NCBI RefSeq assembly: GCF_018070045.1
Contig: NZ_JAGPYK010000008.1
Span: 186,001-250,000, forward strand
Direction of reading: 5' to 3'
From: Micromonospora sp. U21
Lineage (GTDB): Bacteria; Actinomycetota; Actinomycetes; Mycobacteriales; Micromonosporaceae
DNA: 64,000 nucleotides
Below, piece by piece: positions 45,986 through 54,584 of the stretch. Both the position numbers and the translations under genes were made by a program. Below the pieces are notes generated by a model. It did not search any database, was not told the origin of the DNA, and saw only the letters and a program-made list of their open reading frames with translations. How positions within the stretch are numbered: the stretch's first letter is position 1; every line of letters starts with the position of its first letter.

Positions 45986-47290
45986 GTGAGAAAGAACCGC
46001 CGCCTGCACCCCGCCTGGCTGGTCGCCGCCGTCGCCTTCGTGGCGCTGGTCGGCGCGGCTGGCTTCCGCGCCACCCCCTCGGTGCTGCTGCACCCGCTGC
46101 ACGAGGAGTTCGGCTGGCCGCTGGCCACCATCTCCGCGGCCGTCTCGGTCAACCTGCTGCTCTACGGGCTCACCGCGCCGTTCGCCGCCGCGCTGATGGA
46201 CCGGTTCGGCATCCGCCGGGTGGTCTCGGTGGCGCTGCTGCTGGTCGCCGCGGGCAGCGGGCTGACGATCTTCATGACCGCCTCCTGGCAGCTGCTGCTC
46301 TGCTGGGGCGTGCTGGTCGGGCTGGGCACCGGCTCGATGGCGCTGGCCTTCGTGGCCACCGTCACCGGGCGCTGGTTCGTCCGCCGGCGGGGCCTGGTCA
46401 CCGGGGTGTTGACCGCGGGCGGGGCGGCCGGGCAACTGGTCTTCCTGCCGCTGATCGCGGTGCTGGTCCGCGACCACGGCTGGCGTACGGCGGCACTCGT
46501 CGTGGCCGGAGCCGCGCTGGCGGTCGTACCCCTGGTGGTGTGGCTGCTGCGCGAGCACCCGGCGGATCTCGACCTGCCCGCCTACGGCGCGACCGAGGTC
46601 GTCGCGGCGCCGCCCGCGACCGGAGGCGCGGCGACCCGGGCGCTGGGCGCGCTCACCACCGCGGCCCGGACCCGACCGTTCTGGCTGTTGGCCGGCGGGT
46701 TCGCGATCTGCGGCGCGACCACCAACGGCCTTGTCGGTACGCACTTCGTGCCGGCCGCGCACGACCACGGCATGCCCCAGACCACCGCGGCCAGCCTGCT
46801 CGCCCTGGTCGGGCTCTTCGACATCGTCGGCACGGTCGCCTCCGGCTGGCTGACCGACCGGGTCGACAGCCGGCTGCTGCTCGGCGCCTACTACGCGCTG
46901 CGCGGGGCGTCCCTGCTGCTGCTGCCGAGCCTGTTCGCCGGCACCGCCGAGCCGAGCATGCTGGTGTTCATCATCTTCTACGGCCTGGACTGGGTGGCGA
47001 CCGTGCCGCCGACCGTGGCGCTGTGCCGGGAGTACTTCGGCACCGCCGGGGCGATCGTGTTCGGCTGGGTGTTCGCCGCCCACCAGTTCGGCGCGGCGGT
47101 CGCCGCGACGGGCGCGGGGCTGGTCCGGGACCGGCTCGGCGACTACGCGATGGCCTGGTACGTGGCCGGCGGGCTGTCGATCGGCGCGGCCGGGCTGTCG
47201 TTGCTGCTGCGTCGGCGGCCGGGCCGGCCGGTGCCGGAGGCCGTCCTGGTCGCCGCGGCCGCGCCCAGGGCCTGGAGCTTTCGTGGCTGA
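45986..47290 (+). CDS. MFS transporter (OFA/MCT-like)
   Basis: This 434-aa protein has 12 predicted TM helices. The loop after TM2 (ALMDRFGIRRVV) and the equivalent GWLTDRVDSRLL in the second half fit the MFS signature. HEEFGWPLATISAAVSVNLL near residue 37 resembles oxalate/formate or monocarboxylate carriers. The substrate is unknown. It is divergent from the GlxA-type regulator. Confidence 0.85.
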   Translation: MRKNRRLHPAWLVAAVAFVALVGAAGFRATPSVLLHPLHEEFGWPLATISAAVSVNLLLYGLTAPFAAALMDRFGIRRVVSVALLLVAAGSGLTIFMTASWQLLLCWGVLVGLGTGSMALAFVATVTGRWFVRRRGLVTGVLTAGGAAGQLVFLPLIAVLVRDHGWRTAALVVAGAALAVVPLVVWLLREHPADLDLPAYGATEVVAAPPATGGAATRALGALTTAARTRPFWLLAGGFAICGATTNGLVGTHFVPAAHDHGMPQTTAASLLALVGLFDIVGTVASGWLTDRVDSRLLLGAYYALRGASLLLLPSLFAGTAEPSMLVFIIFYGLDWVATVPPTVALCREYFGTAGAIVFGWVFAAHQFGAAVAATGAGLVRDRLGDYAMAWYVAGGLSIGAAGLSLLLRRRPGRPVPEAVLVAAAAPRAWSFRG

Positions 47291-47364
47291 GGCGACGCGG
47301 CGCTCCTCGGGTGCGGACACACGGCCAACCTCACCCACCTCGACGGGCCGGTGCCAGCCCGCCG

Positions 47365-47649
<285 letters not shown>

Positions 47650-47656
47650 ACGACCA

Positions 47657-47662
47657 AGACTA
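47657..47662 (-). promoter_or_regulatory. Leaderless -10 box of the DUF427 gene
   Basis: On the minus strand TAGTCT lies 7 nt before the ATG. Confidence 0.5.
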
Positions 47663-47685
47663 GGCCGTGCAGCGACGGCGACAGC

Positions 47686-48156
47686 TCAGCGGGTCGGCTG
47701 TGGATCCGTGACGTCGGCCACGGTGGCCGCGAGCGCGGCGATCGCGGCGTCGGCGGCGACCGCGACGGCGAGGCCGCGCTCGCCGGCGCCGAGGGTGATC
47801 TCCCGGCCGCGCAGCCGCTCGTCCGCGATCACCGGCCAGGCGGTGCTCGCGCCGAACGGGGTGATGGTGCCGCGCTCGTAGCCGGTGGCGGCGAGGGCGC
47901 CCGCCGCGTCCGGCATGGAGATCCGTTGCACCCCCAGCAGGGCGCGCAGCTTGGGCCAGGAGACGACCCGGTCGCCGGGGGTGAGCACGAACAGGTGGTC
48001 GTCCGTGCCCCGGCGGACCACGATCGTCTTGACGACGTCCGGGACGGCCACGCCTCGGACGGCGGCGGCCTCCGCCAGGCTGCCGACCGCGCCCTGCGGG
48101 ATCAGCCGGTAGGGCAGGCCGGCGGAGTCCAGGGCGGCGATCGCGGGCGACGGCAT
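47686..48156 (-). CDS. YbaK/EbsC-type aminoacyl-tRNA deacylase
   Basis: This 156-aa protein is a YbaK/ProXp-like domain: VPDVVKTIVVRRGTDDHLFVL, GDRVVSWPKLRALLG and GYERGTITPFG. Family members hydrolyse mischarged aminoacyl-tRNA such as Cys-tRNA-Pro or Ala-tRNA-Pro in trans. The exact specificity cannot be told from the sequence. The ATG at 48156 is 7 nt from TACCGT, and the longer upstream frame is not family-like. Confidence 0.85.
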   Translation of the reverse strand: MPSPAIAALDSAGLPYRLIPQGAVGSLAEAAAVRGVAVPDVVKTIVVRRGTDDHLFVLTPGDRVVSWPKLRALLGVQRISMPDAAGALAATGYERGTITPFGASTAWPVIADERLRGREITLGAGERGLAVAVAADAAIAALAATVADVTDPQPTR

Positions 48157-48163
48157 GCCCGTC

Positions 48164-48169
48164 ACGGTA
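48164..48169 (-). promoter_or_regulatory. Leaderless -10 box of the YbaK-type gene
   Basis: TACCGT on the minus strand lies 7 nt before the ATG at 48156. Confidence 0.45.
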
Positions 48170-48237
48170 ACCGCCGGGCCTGCCACCGGACGGGAAATGG
48201 CCACCGTCGACATCCCACGGTTTTGGGGGTACGGGCG

Positions 48238-48243
48238 TAAGGT
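48238..48243 (+). promoter_or_regulatory. Leaderless -10 box of tmsA
   Basis: TAAGGT lies 6 nt before the ATG at 48250. Confidence 0.45.
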
Positions 48244-48249
48244 GATCAC

Positions 48250-49647
48250 ATGCGCGCGGAGCGTGTGGATCACTCGGTTGACCATGATCAAGCGGTGGAC
48301 ACGCTGCGGCGGTCGTACGCCGCGGTGCCCACGGGCGAGCCTGTCCGGCTCGCCAAACGCACCTCTAACCTGTTCCGCCCCCGGTCCGCTCCCCGGACCC
48401 CGGGGCTCGACGTGAGCGGCCTCGGCCGGGTGCTGTCGGTCGACCCGACCGGGCGCACCGCCGACGTGCAGGGCATGTGCACGTACGAGGACCTGGTCGA
48501 CGCGACGCTGCCGCACGGGCTGATGCCGCTGGTGGTGCCGCAGCTACGCACCATCACACTCGGTGGGGCGGTCACCGGCCTCGGGATCGAGTCGACCTCC
48601 TTCCGCAACGGCCTGCCACACGAGTCGGTACGGGAGCTGGACGTGCTCACCGGCTCCGGCGAGATCATCACCGCCCGGCCGGAGGGCGAGCACGCGGACC
48701 TGTTCACCGCGTTCCCCAACTCCCTGGGCAGCCTCGGCTACGCCACCCGGCTGCGCATCGAGCTGCAACCGGTCGGCCGGTACGTGGCGCTGCGCAACAT
48801 CCGGTTCACACGGTTGGAGGCGCTCACCGACGCGATCGCCGAGGTGACCGCGACCCGGTCCTGGGCCGGCGAACCGGTCGACGCGATGGACGGGGTGATG
48901 TTCAGCCCCGGCGAGGCGTACCTGGTGCTCGCCACGTTCACCAACGCGGCAGAGCCGCCCAGCGACTACACCGGCCAGGCGATCTACTACCGGTCGCTGC
49001 GCCAGCGCACCCGTGACGTGCTCACCGCGTACGACTATCTGTGGCGCTGGGACACCGACTGGTTCTGGTGTTCGGCGGCGTTCGGCGCCCAGCACCCGGT
49101 GGTGCGGCGGCTCTGGCCGGCGCGCTACCGGCGCAGCGACGTCTACCACCGACTGGTCCGGCTCGAGCACCGGCATCAGGTGGCGGCCCGGCTCGACCGG
49201 CTGCGCGGCCAGCCGGCCCGGGAGCGGGTGGTGCAGGACGTGGAGATCCCGCTCGAACGTACGGCCGACTTCCTGCGCTGGTTCGCCGGCGCGGTGGGGA
49301 TGAACCCGGTGTGGCTCTGTCCGTTGCGGTTGCGCGAGCCGGCGGGTCCCGGTTCGGCGCGGTCCTGGCCGCTGTATCCACTCCGGCCGGGGCAGGACTA
49401 CGTCAACATTGGGTTCTGGGGGAGCGTGCCGGTCGCGCCGGGCGCCGCCGACGGCGACGTCAACCGCACGATCGAACGCAGGGTGTCGGAGTCGGGCGGG
49501 CACAAGTCGCTCTACTCCGACGCGTACTACGACCGGGACGCCTTCGATCGCCTCTACGGCGGCGACACGTGGCGCGCGGTGAAGGACCGCTACGACCCGG
49601 ACCACCGGCTGACGGGACTGTACGAAAAGGCGGTAGCACGAGCATGA
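48250..49647 (+). CDS. tmsA: FAD-dependent oxidoreductase of 10-methyl fatty acid synthesis
   Basis: This 465-aa flavoprotein has an FAD_binding_4 domain (TLGGAVTGLGIESTSFRNG, NSLGSLGYATRLRIEL) like DHCR24/DprE1-type enzymes. With the overlapping methyltransferase gene it matches the TmsA/TmsB (BfaA/BfaB) pair. The methyltransferase makes a 10-methylene acyl chain and the flavoprotein reduces it to a 10-methyl group, giving tuberculostearic-type acids. Such lipids are known from Micromonospora. The assignment rests on the gene pair rather than on unique residues. Confidence 0.8.
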   Translation: MRAERVDHSVDHDQAVDTLRRSYAAVPTGEPVRLAKRTSNLFRPRSAPRTPGLDVSGLGRVLSVDPTGRTADVQGMCTYEDLVDATLPHGLMPLVVPQLRTITLGGAVTGLGIESTSFRNGLPHESVRELDVLTGSGEIITARPEGEHADLFTAFPNSLGSLGYATRLRIELQPVGRYVALRNIRFTRLEALTDAIAEVTATRSWAGEPVDAMDGVMFSPGEAYLVLATFTNAAEPPSDYTGQAIYYRSLRQRTRDVLTAYDYLWRWDTDWFWCSAAFGAQHPVVRRLWPARYRRSDVYHRLVRLEHRHQVAARLDRLRGQPARERVVQDVEIPLERTADFLRWFAGAVGMNPVWLCPLRLREPAGPGSARSWPLYPLRPGQDYVNIGFWGSVPVAPGAADGDVNRTIERRVSESGGHKSLYSDAYYDRDAFDRLYGGDTWRAVKDRYDPDHRLTGLYEKAVARA

Positions 49648-50987
49648 GCCTGACCGACAGAGATCAGGGGGCGGCGAGCGTCCCCGCCACCCCGCCGGCG
49701 GGGGGCCGGCACACGGGTCCGACCGTCGCGGATGTCGTCCGCGCGGTCACCATGGGGCCGTTGCCGGTGCGGATCACCGGGTACGACGGCAGCGCCGTCG
49801 GCCCGTCCGACGCCGGCATCACCTTGGCGATCCGTTCCGAGCGGGGGCTGTCGTACCTGCTCACCGCACCCGGCGACCTGGGCATGGCCCGGGCGTACGT
49901 CAGTGGTGACCTGGCGTTGCAGGGGGTGCACCCGGGTGACCCGTACGAGGCGTTGCGGGTGCTCAAGGACGAGCTGCGGTTACGCCCACCGTCGCTGGCC
50001 GAGGGGCTGGCGCTGGTCCGTGGGCTGGGCTGGGAGCGGCTGCTGCCGCCGCCGGCCCCGCCGCAGGAGGCGCAGCCGCGCTGGAAGCGGGTGATGAACG
50101 GGTTGCGGCACTCGCGGGTGCGTGACAGCACGGCCATCTCGCACCACTACGACGTCTCCAACGCCTTCTACGAGAAGGTGCTCGGCCCGTCGATGACGTA
50201 CACCTGCGCGGTTTTCCGGTCTCCGGACGACACCCTGGAGCAGGCCCAGGCGGCGAAGTACGACCTGGTCGCCGGCAAGCTGGCGCTGAAGAAGGGGATG
50301 CGGCTGCTGGATGTGGGGTGCGGCTGGGGTGGCATGGTCCGGCACGCCGCGCGCGAGTACGGCGTCAAGGCGCTCGGGGTGACCCTGTCGAAGGCACAGG
50401 CCCAGTGGGCGCAGGCGGCGATCGAGCGGGAGGGGTTGACCGAGCTGGCGGAGGTGCGGCACCTGGACTACCGGGACGCGCCGGCCGAGCAGTTCGACGC
50501 CATCTCCTCGATCGGGTTGACCGAACACATCGGGGTGCGCAACTACCCGGCCTACTTCGGGGCGCTGCGCAATCGACTGCGGCAGGGCGGGCGGCTGCTC
50601 AACCACTGCATCACGCGGGCGGACAATCGCGCGCCGCACCGCTCCGGCGCGTTCATCGACCGGTACGTCTTTCCCGACGGGGAGCTGGCCGGTCCGGGTC
50701 GGCTGATCAGCGAGGTGCACGACGCCGGGCTGGAGGTGCACCACGAGGAGAACCTGCGCCAGCACTACGCGCTGACGCTGGCCGCCTGGTGCCGCAACCT
50801 GGTCGAGCACTGGGACTTCTGCGTCTCGGAGGTGGGCGCGGGCACCGCCCGGGTGTGGGGTCTGTACATGGCCGGGTCGCGGATGGCGTTCGAGCGCAAC
50901 GGCATCCAGCTGCACCAGGTGCTGGCCACCCACAACGGCCCGGAGGGTCGGAGCAGCTATCCGCTGCGGCCCGACTGGCTGCCCTGA
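49644..50987 (+). CDS. tmsB: SAM-dependent fatty acid methyltransferase (CFA-synthase family)
   Basis: This 447-aa protein has a less conserved N-terminal domain (1-150) and a C-terminal cyclopropane-fatty-acid-synthase-type methyltransferase. The latter has HHYDVSNAFYEKVLGPSMTYTCAVF, the SAM motif LLDVGCGWGGMVRHAAREYG, and SIGLTEHIG. Proteins of this type methylate oleoyl-phospholipids. The ATGA overlap with tmsA indicates coupling. A strong terminator follows. Confidence 0.82.
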   Translation: MSLTDRDQGAASVPATPPAGGRHTGPTVADVVRAVTMGPLPVRITGYDGSAVGPSDAGITLAIRSERGLSYLLTAPGDLGMARAYVSGDLALQGVHPGDPYEALRVLKDELRLRPPSLAEGLALVRGLGWERLLPPPAPPQEAQPRWKRVMNGLRHSRVRDSTAISHHYDVSNAFYEKVLGPSMTYTCAVFRSPDDTLEQAQAAKYDLVAGKLALKKGMRLLDVGCGWGGMVRHAAREYGVKALGVTLSKAQAQWAQAAIEREGLTELAEVRHLDYRDAPAEQFDAISSIGLTEHIGVRNYPAYFGALRNRLRQGGRLLNHCITRADNRAPHRSGAFIDRYVFPDGELAGPGRLISEVHDAGLEVHHEENLRQHYALTLAAWCRNLVEHWDFCVSEVGAGTARVWGLYMAGSRMAFERNGIQLHQVLATHNGPEGRSSYPLRPDWLP

Positions 50988-51002
50988 CCGTCGCCGCCTG
51001 AA

Positions 51003-51029
51003 GCCGCGCCGAAAATCGGCGCGGCTTTT
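51003..51029 (+). terminator. Terminator of the tms operon
   Basis: A perfect stem, GCCGCGCCGA/TCGGCGCGGC, with the loop AAA is followed by TTTT. Confidence 0.92.
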
Positions 51030-51039
51030 CGCGAACCCA

Positions 51040-51066
51040 TTGACAAACAAATTTTGTACGTACAAA
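51040..51066 (+). promoter_or_regulatory. ArsR-gene promoter with 14-bp palindromic operator
   Basis: TTGACA (51040-51045) is a consensus -35 box. TTTGTACGTACAAA (51053-51066) is a perfect palindrome over the likely -10 region, ending 11 nt before the ATG. Repressor binding there would block transcription. Confidence 0.75.
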
Positions 51067-51077
51067 CTGATTTTGCC

Positions 51078-51635
51078 ATGAGAGACGTCCTGTACCTGGA
51101 GCAGATCGAGCAGGCCGAGGTCCTGCTCAAGCCGCAGCGCGTCGAGGTGCTGCGGCAACTGGCCGAACCGCGCACCTGCACCGAGGTCGCGGCCCGACTC
51201 GACCAGACGCCACAGCGCGTCTACTACCACGTCAAGCAGCTCGTCGCGGCCGGCCTGGTCGAGCTGGTCAACGAGCGCAAGGTCCGCGGCATCACCGAGG
51301 GCATCTACCAGGCCGCCGCCCGCTCCTACTGGCTCTCGCCCCGCCTGGTCGGCCGGATCGGGCTGCGCCGGGCGCGGGACGAGCTGAGCCTGGGCTACCT
51401 GCTCGACCTGATGGAGGAGGTCCAGGCCGACATCGCCGCCCTGGACCGGGCGGCGCCCGAGCTGCCCTCGATCGGGGTCTCCGGCGAGATCCGGGTGCCG
51501 GCCGAGCAACGCCAGCAGTTCCTGCACGACCTGCAAACCGCACTTCAAGACCTGTTCACCCGCTACGGCGGCGCCGAAGGAGATGCCTTCAAGCTCGCCG
51601 TGGCCTGCTATCCGAAAGGGAACGACCATGAGTGA
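51078..51635 (+). CDS. ArsR-type winged-helix regulator
   Basis: This 185-aa regulator has an N-terminal ArsR/HTH_20-like domain (LKPQRVEVLRQLAEPRTCTE, RLDQTPQRVYYHVKQLVAAG) and a C-terminal helical segment (LLDLMEEVQADIAALD). It has no cysteine pair for metal sensing. The start is ATG 51078. It overlaps the SRPBCC gene by 8 bp. ArsR-SRPBCC pairs usually form a self-regulated operon. Confidence 0.87.
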   Translation: MRDVLYLEQIEQAEVLLKPQRVEVLRQLAEPRTCTEVAARLDQTPQRVYYHVKQLVAAGLVELVNERKVRGITEGIYQAAARSYWLSPRLVGRIGLRRARDELSLGYLLDLMEEVQADIAALDRAAPELPSIGVSGEIRVPAEQRQQFLHDLQTALQDLFTRYGGAEGDAFKLAVACYPKGNDHE

Positions 51636-52506
51636 GCCATTGAAGGTGCAGGCCCGCCTCTCCGCGCCCGTCGGGCGCGCCCGCCAGGCCCTCACCGACC
51701 CGGCCGAGCTGCGCCTCTGGCTGGCCGAGCACGCCGAGGTCGAGCTGCCCCAGCGGTACGAGTTCTGGGGCCGGTACACGCCCGAGGGTGACGCCCCGCA
51801 CCAGCGGCTGCTGCACGCCGACGACGACACGCTGCGCTTCACCTGGCTGCTGGACGGCGTCGAGACCACCACCGAGTTCCAGTTGACCGCCGACGGCCCG
51901 GACAGCACCGTGCTGACGCTGACGCAGAGCCACTTCGACTTCGCCGAGGCGATGAGCGGCTCCAGCATCCGCGGCGTGCTCCAGACCTACTGGGCGCTGG
52001 CCATCGCCAACCTGGCCTCCCACCTGGAGGGCCGGCCGCTGCTGCCGCGGACCGACTTCACCTCCGCCGACCTGCGCGGCGAGCTGGTCATCGCCGCCCC
52101 CGCCGACAAGGTGTGGCAGTCGCTGACCGACTCCGAGCAGGCCAGCGCCTGGTTCGGCTACCCGATCGGCATCGAGCCCTGGGTCGGCGGCCGGTACGCC
52201 ATGGGCGGCTTCGACGCCGGGTACGCGGCCAAGGTGGTCGACGTGGACCCGGGCCGGAAGATGTCCGTCGACTGGGGCCCCACCGGCGTCAGCACCTGGG
52301 AGCTGGCCGAATCCGGCGGCCGGACCACGCTGACGTTCGTGCAGAGCGGCTTCGACGAGAGCAACCCCCCGTACGCGGCCTGGAGCGGGTCGGTGTCCGG
52401 CCTGTCGGAGCTGCGCCGCTTCCACGAGGTGCCGGACTGGCAGCCGATCTGGATCGCCGCCGACGTGCCAGGCCTGGAGCCCGAGCCGACCGGGGCGGCT
52501 GGCTGA
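51628..52506 (+). CDS. Double SRPBCC/AHSA1-domain protein
   Basis: This 292-aa protein contains two START-like/AHSA1 domains. One runs from about 1-145 (VQARLSAPVGRARQALTDPAEL...YWALAIANLASHLEG). The second runs from about 155-285 (GELVIAAPADKVWQSLTDSEQASAWFG, RTTLTFVQSGFDESNPPYAA). Such folds bind hydrophobic ligands in a central cavity; the ligand is unknown. It is translated together with the ArsR regulator. Confidence 0.85.
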   Translation: MSEPLKVQARLSAPVGRARQALTDPAELRLWLAEHAEVELPQRYEFWGRYTPEGDAPHQRLLHADDDTLRFTWLLDGVETTTEFQLTADGPDSTVLTLTQSHFDFAEAMSGSSIRGVLQTYWALAIANLASHLEGRPLLPRTDFTSADLRGELVIAAPADKVWQSLTDSEQASAWFGYPIGIEPWVGGRYAMGGFDAGYAAKVVDVDPGRKMSVDWGPTGVSTWELAESGGRTTLTFVQSGFDESNPPYAAWSGSVSGLSELRRFHEVPDWQPIWIAADVPGLEPEPTGAAG

Positions 52507-52522
52507 CGCGATAACAGCCCTT

Positions 52523-52561
52523 GCGAGCGCCGGCCCACAGGCACCACGGGCCGGCGCTCGC
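52523..52561. terminator. Hairpin after the SRPBCC gene
   Basis: A 14-bp perfect stem, GCGAGCGCCGGCCC and complement, has an 11-nt loop and no T tract. Confidence 0.75.
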
Positions 52562-52617
52562 CGCGCTTCCGGTGGCCGCGGGGTGATTTACCGGGCTGGA
52601 GTGGGTACTGGCGTGCG

Positions 52618-52851
52618 ATGTTCTTCATCTTTGGTCTCCGTACCAAGGTCGACCGTTCGGGTGTCGTGCAGCAGGTCTGCCGCAACTGCGGCAACCACGC
52701 CGCGCAGGTGATCACCCGTCGGTCGACCAAATTCACCTTGTTCTTCATCCCACTCATCCCGATCCGCACCCGGTACGCACAGCAGTGCACGTTCTGCGGG
52801 GCGCAGTACGAGATCTCCAAGTCCGACGCCGAGCGCCTCCCGGTGGGCTGA
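52618..52851 (+). CDS. Small zinc-ribbon protein
   Basis: This 77-aa protein has two CxxC knuckles (CRNC and CTFC) spaced for a zinc ribbon, with a hydrophobic segment (FTLFFIPLIPI) between them. The MFFIFG start is hydrophobic as well. I recognise the zinc-ribbon_15 type found in actinobacteria, of unknown function. Confidence 0.8.
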   Translation: MFFIFGLRTKVDRSGVVQQVCRNCGNHAAQVITRRSTKFTLFFIPLIPIRTRYAQQCTFCGAQYEISKSDAERLPVG

Positions 52852-53058
52852 ACCGCAGATGGCCCGTTTCCTGTGTTGGCTGATCGGCCGTCAACCTCCG
52901 CCTGCCGGCGCTCCGGTCCACACCGTCCCGCGCGCGCCCTGCACGCCCGGGCGGCGGAAACGCCGCCGTGCCCGCCGCCCACTGGCCGGCACCGCGCTGC
53001 CCCGCTCACCCTGGAACCGCTCCGCCGGCCGCTGACCACCTGCGGCGCAGCCCGCCGG

Positions 53059-54338
53059 TCAGGTGTCAGCCATCGGTGCCGGGGCGAACAGGGGCGGCAC
53101 CGGGTCGGCCGCCCGGATCGCGGCAACGACCTGTGTCAGTTGCTGGTAGTCGCTGCCGGCCGCCCTGATGAGGGTGTCCGCATCGGCGCGGTTGCCGAGG
53201 TGACACTCGGCGATGGCCCGCAGGAGAAACGCGACGCTGCACAGGTCCGGCAGGTCAGCACCCGGCCGAATGTCGAGAAGCAGCAACCGGGCGTGCTCCG
53301 GCCGCTGGTTGAGCAGGTGAGCCAGGCTCATGGCGACACGAGCGGACATCGTCTGCGGCCGCACGTGGAGAACGATCTGGGCCAGTTCCGAAGATCTCCA
53401 ACACCTCTCGGTGTGCGACCGGCGATCTGCTCACCACTGCGGCGTACAGGTACCACATCCCGAACTGGACGGTAAGCACCTGTGCAATTGCGGCGGCGGC
53501 TCTGGGATTGGTGCTGTCGGCGCGAGCCAGCGCCGCGAGCCGCTCTGCGTCGGCGATGAAAGCCGTCGTCGACTGCGTGTGTGCCGTGCTCCAGCGCCGT
53601 TGGAAGGCAGCGAGCGCGAGTCGCGGGCCGTTGTCGTCGCGAACCGGATTCCCGAGACGATCGTCGTCGACCTCCCCCTGGGCGATCGCCCGCAACGTCC
53701 TGCTCACCTCCTCCTGGTAGTAGGCCGCCCGCAGCGCGGCGCCGGTGGCTGTTGGTGCCAGGAGCCAGTGGAGCAGGTTGCGGCCGTCACTGTGGGGCGA
53801 CCTTCCGGGAATGAGATTGACCACCCCGAGCAGCGCCGCGAAAAGCGCCGCGCCGAGCAGCGCGACGCGTGTCAACGGCGTGCTCGTCAGGGTCGTTGTG
53901 GCACCGAGCACCGCTGCGGTGCACAGGTTCGTCATCGGGCCGCCGAGGTAGAACAGCACCATCCGCAGCGGCAACGCGGTCGCCGACGGCGCCGGCCGGA
54001 CCGACACCTCGCTTCGCCACCCGGTGAAAGGTGCGATACGGACGGCGACGACCGGCAGACGCAGCACCTTCGCCACGACGAGGTGCCCACACTCGTGCAG
54101 GACGACGTGCGCCCACAACGACACGGCGGTGAAGCCAACGGCCGCGATCGCACCCGTTACGGACTCGGTGACGAGCAGCGCGAACGCCACCCCCTCCAAC
54201 GCCAAGAGGACGGACGCGACGACCAGCCGTCGGCGGGGGAAGACCACCGGGAGATGGTACGGCCGGAACAGGTAGCGGCCCAGGTACTTGCCGTACGCCT
54301 TCCCCTCGAACCACCTGTGCGGCCGTAGAGCGGACCAT
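53059..54338 (-). pseudogene. Frameshifted M50-type membrane metalloprotease
   Basis: The central frame (54247-53385) encodes an M50-like membrane protease with HECGH (zinc ligands and catalytic Glu), several TM helices and NLIPGRSPHSDGRN, the NxxP...DG signature. The family-like N-terminal stretch RWFEGKAYGKYLGRYLFRPY lies in frame upstream but has no start codon; joining it to ATG 54338 needs one indel. Near 53385 the frame is lost, and a third frame (ELAQIVLHVRPQTMSARVAM ... to 53059) continues the C-terminal region. Two indels therefore break the gene. Confidence 0.7.
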
Positions 54339-54371
54339 TCAGATCAACTCCCCATGAATAACCCTGACGGT

Positions 54372-54409
54372 CGGATCAGGGAAGACAGCCCGGATTAGGG
54401 AAGGCAGCT
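54372..54409. repeat. Tandem 19-bp imperfect direct repeat
   Basis: CGGATCAGGGAAGACAGCC is followed directly by CGGATTAGGGAAGGCAGCT (16 of 19 identical). It lies between the decayed M50 gene and the CHRD gene and may be a regulator site. It falls inside a 33-codon minus-strand frame (54339-54440) that I do not trust as a gene. Confidence 0.6.
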
Positions 54410-54584
54410 CCGGTATCGGCCGAACATGTGACAATTTCACTAAAGGGCGCCAACGAACCGAGTGCCGGAGGTCCGACGACCACGTTCTCCCGGTGCGCGG
54501 CGCCCTCGCGTGCCTGCGCCCTTGACGGGTGGTCAAGTGCCCCTGCCGATACCGGGCCCAGGCCTCGTCTAGGAGGGAACAGCA

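Noticed and set aside
54339..54440. 33-codon minus-strand ORF upstream of the M50 gene
   Set aside because: No ribosome-binding site, no recognised sequence, and half of it is the tandem 19-bp repeat; kept only as a note.
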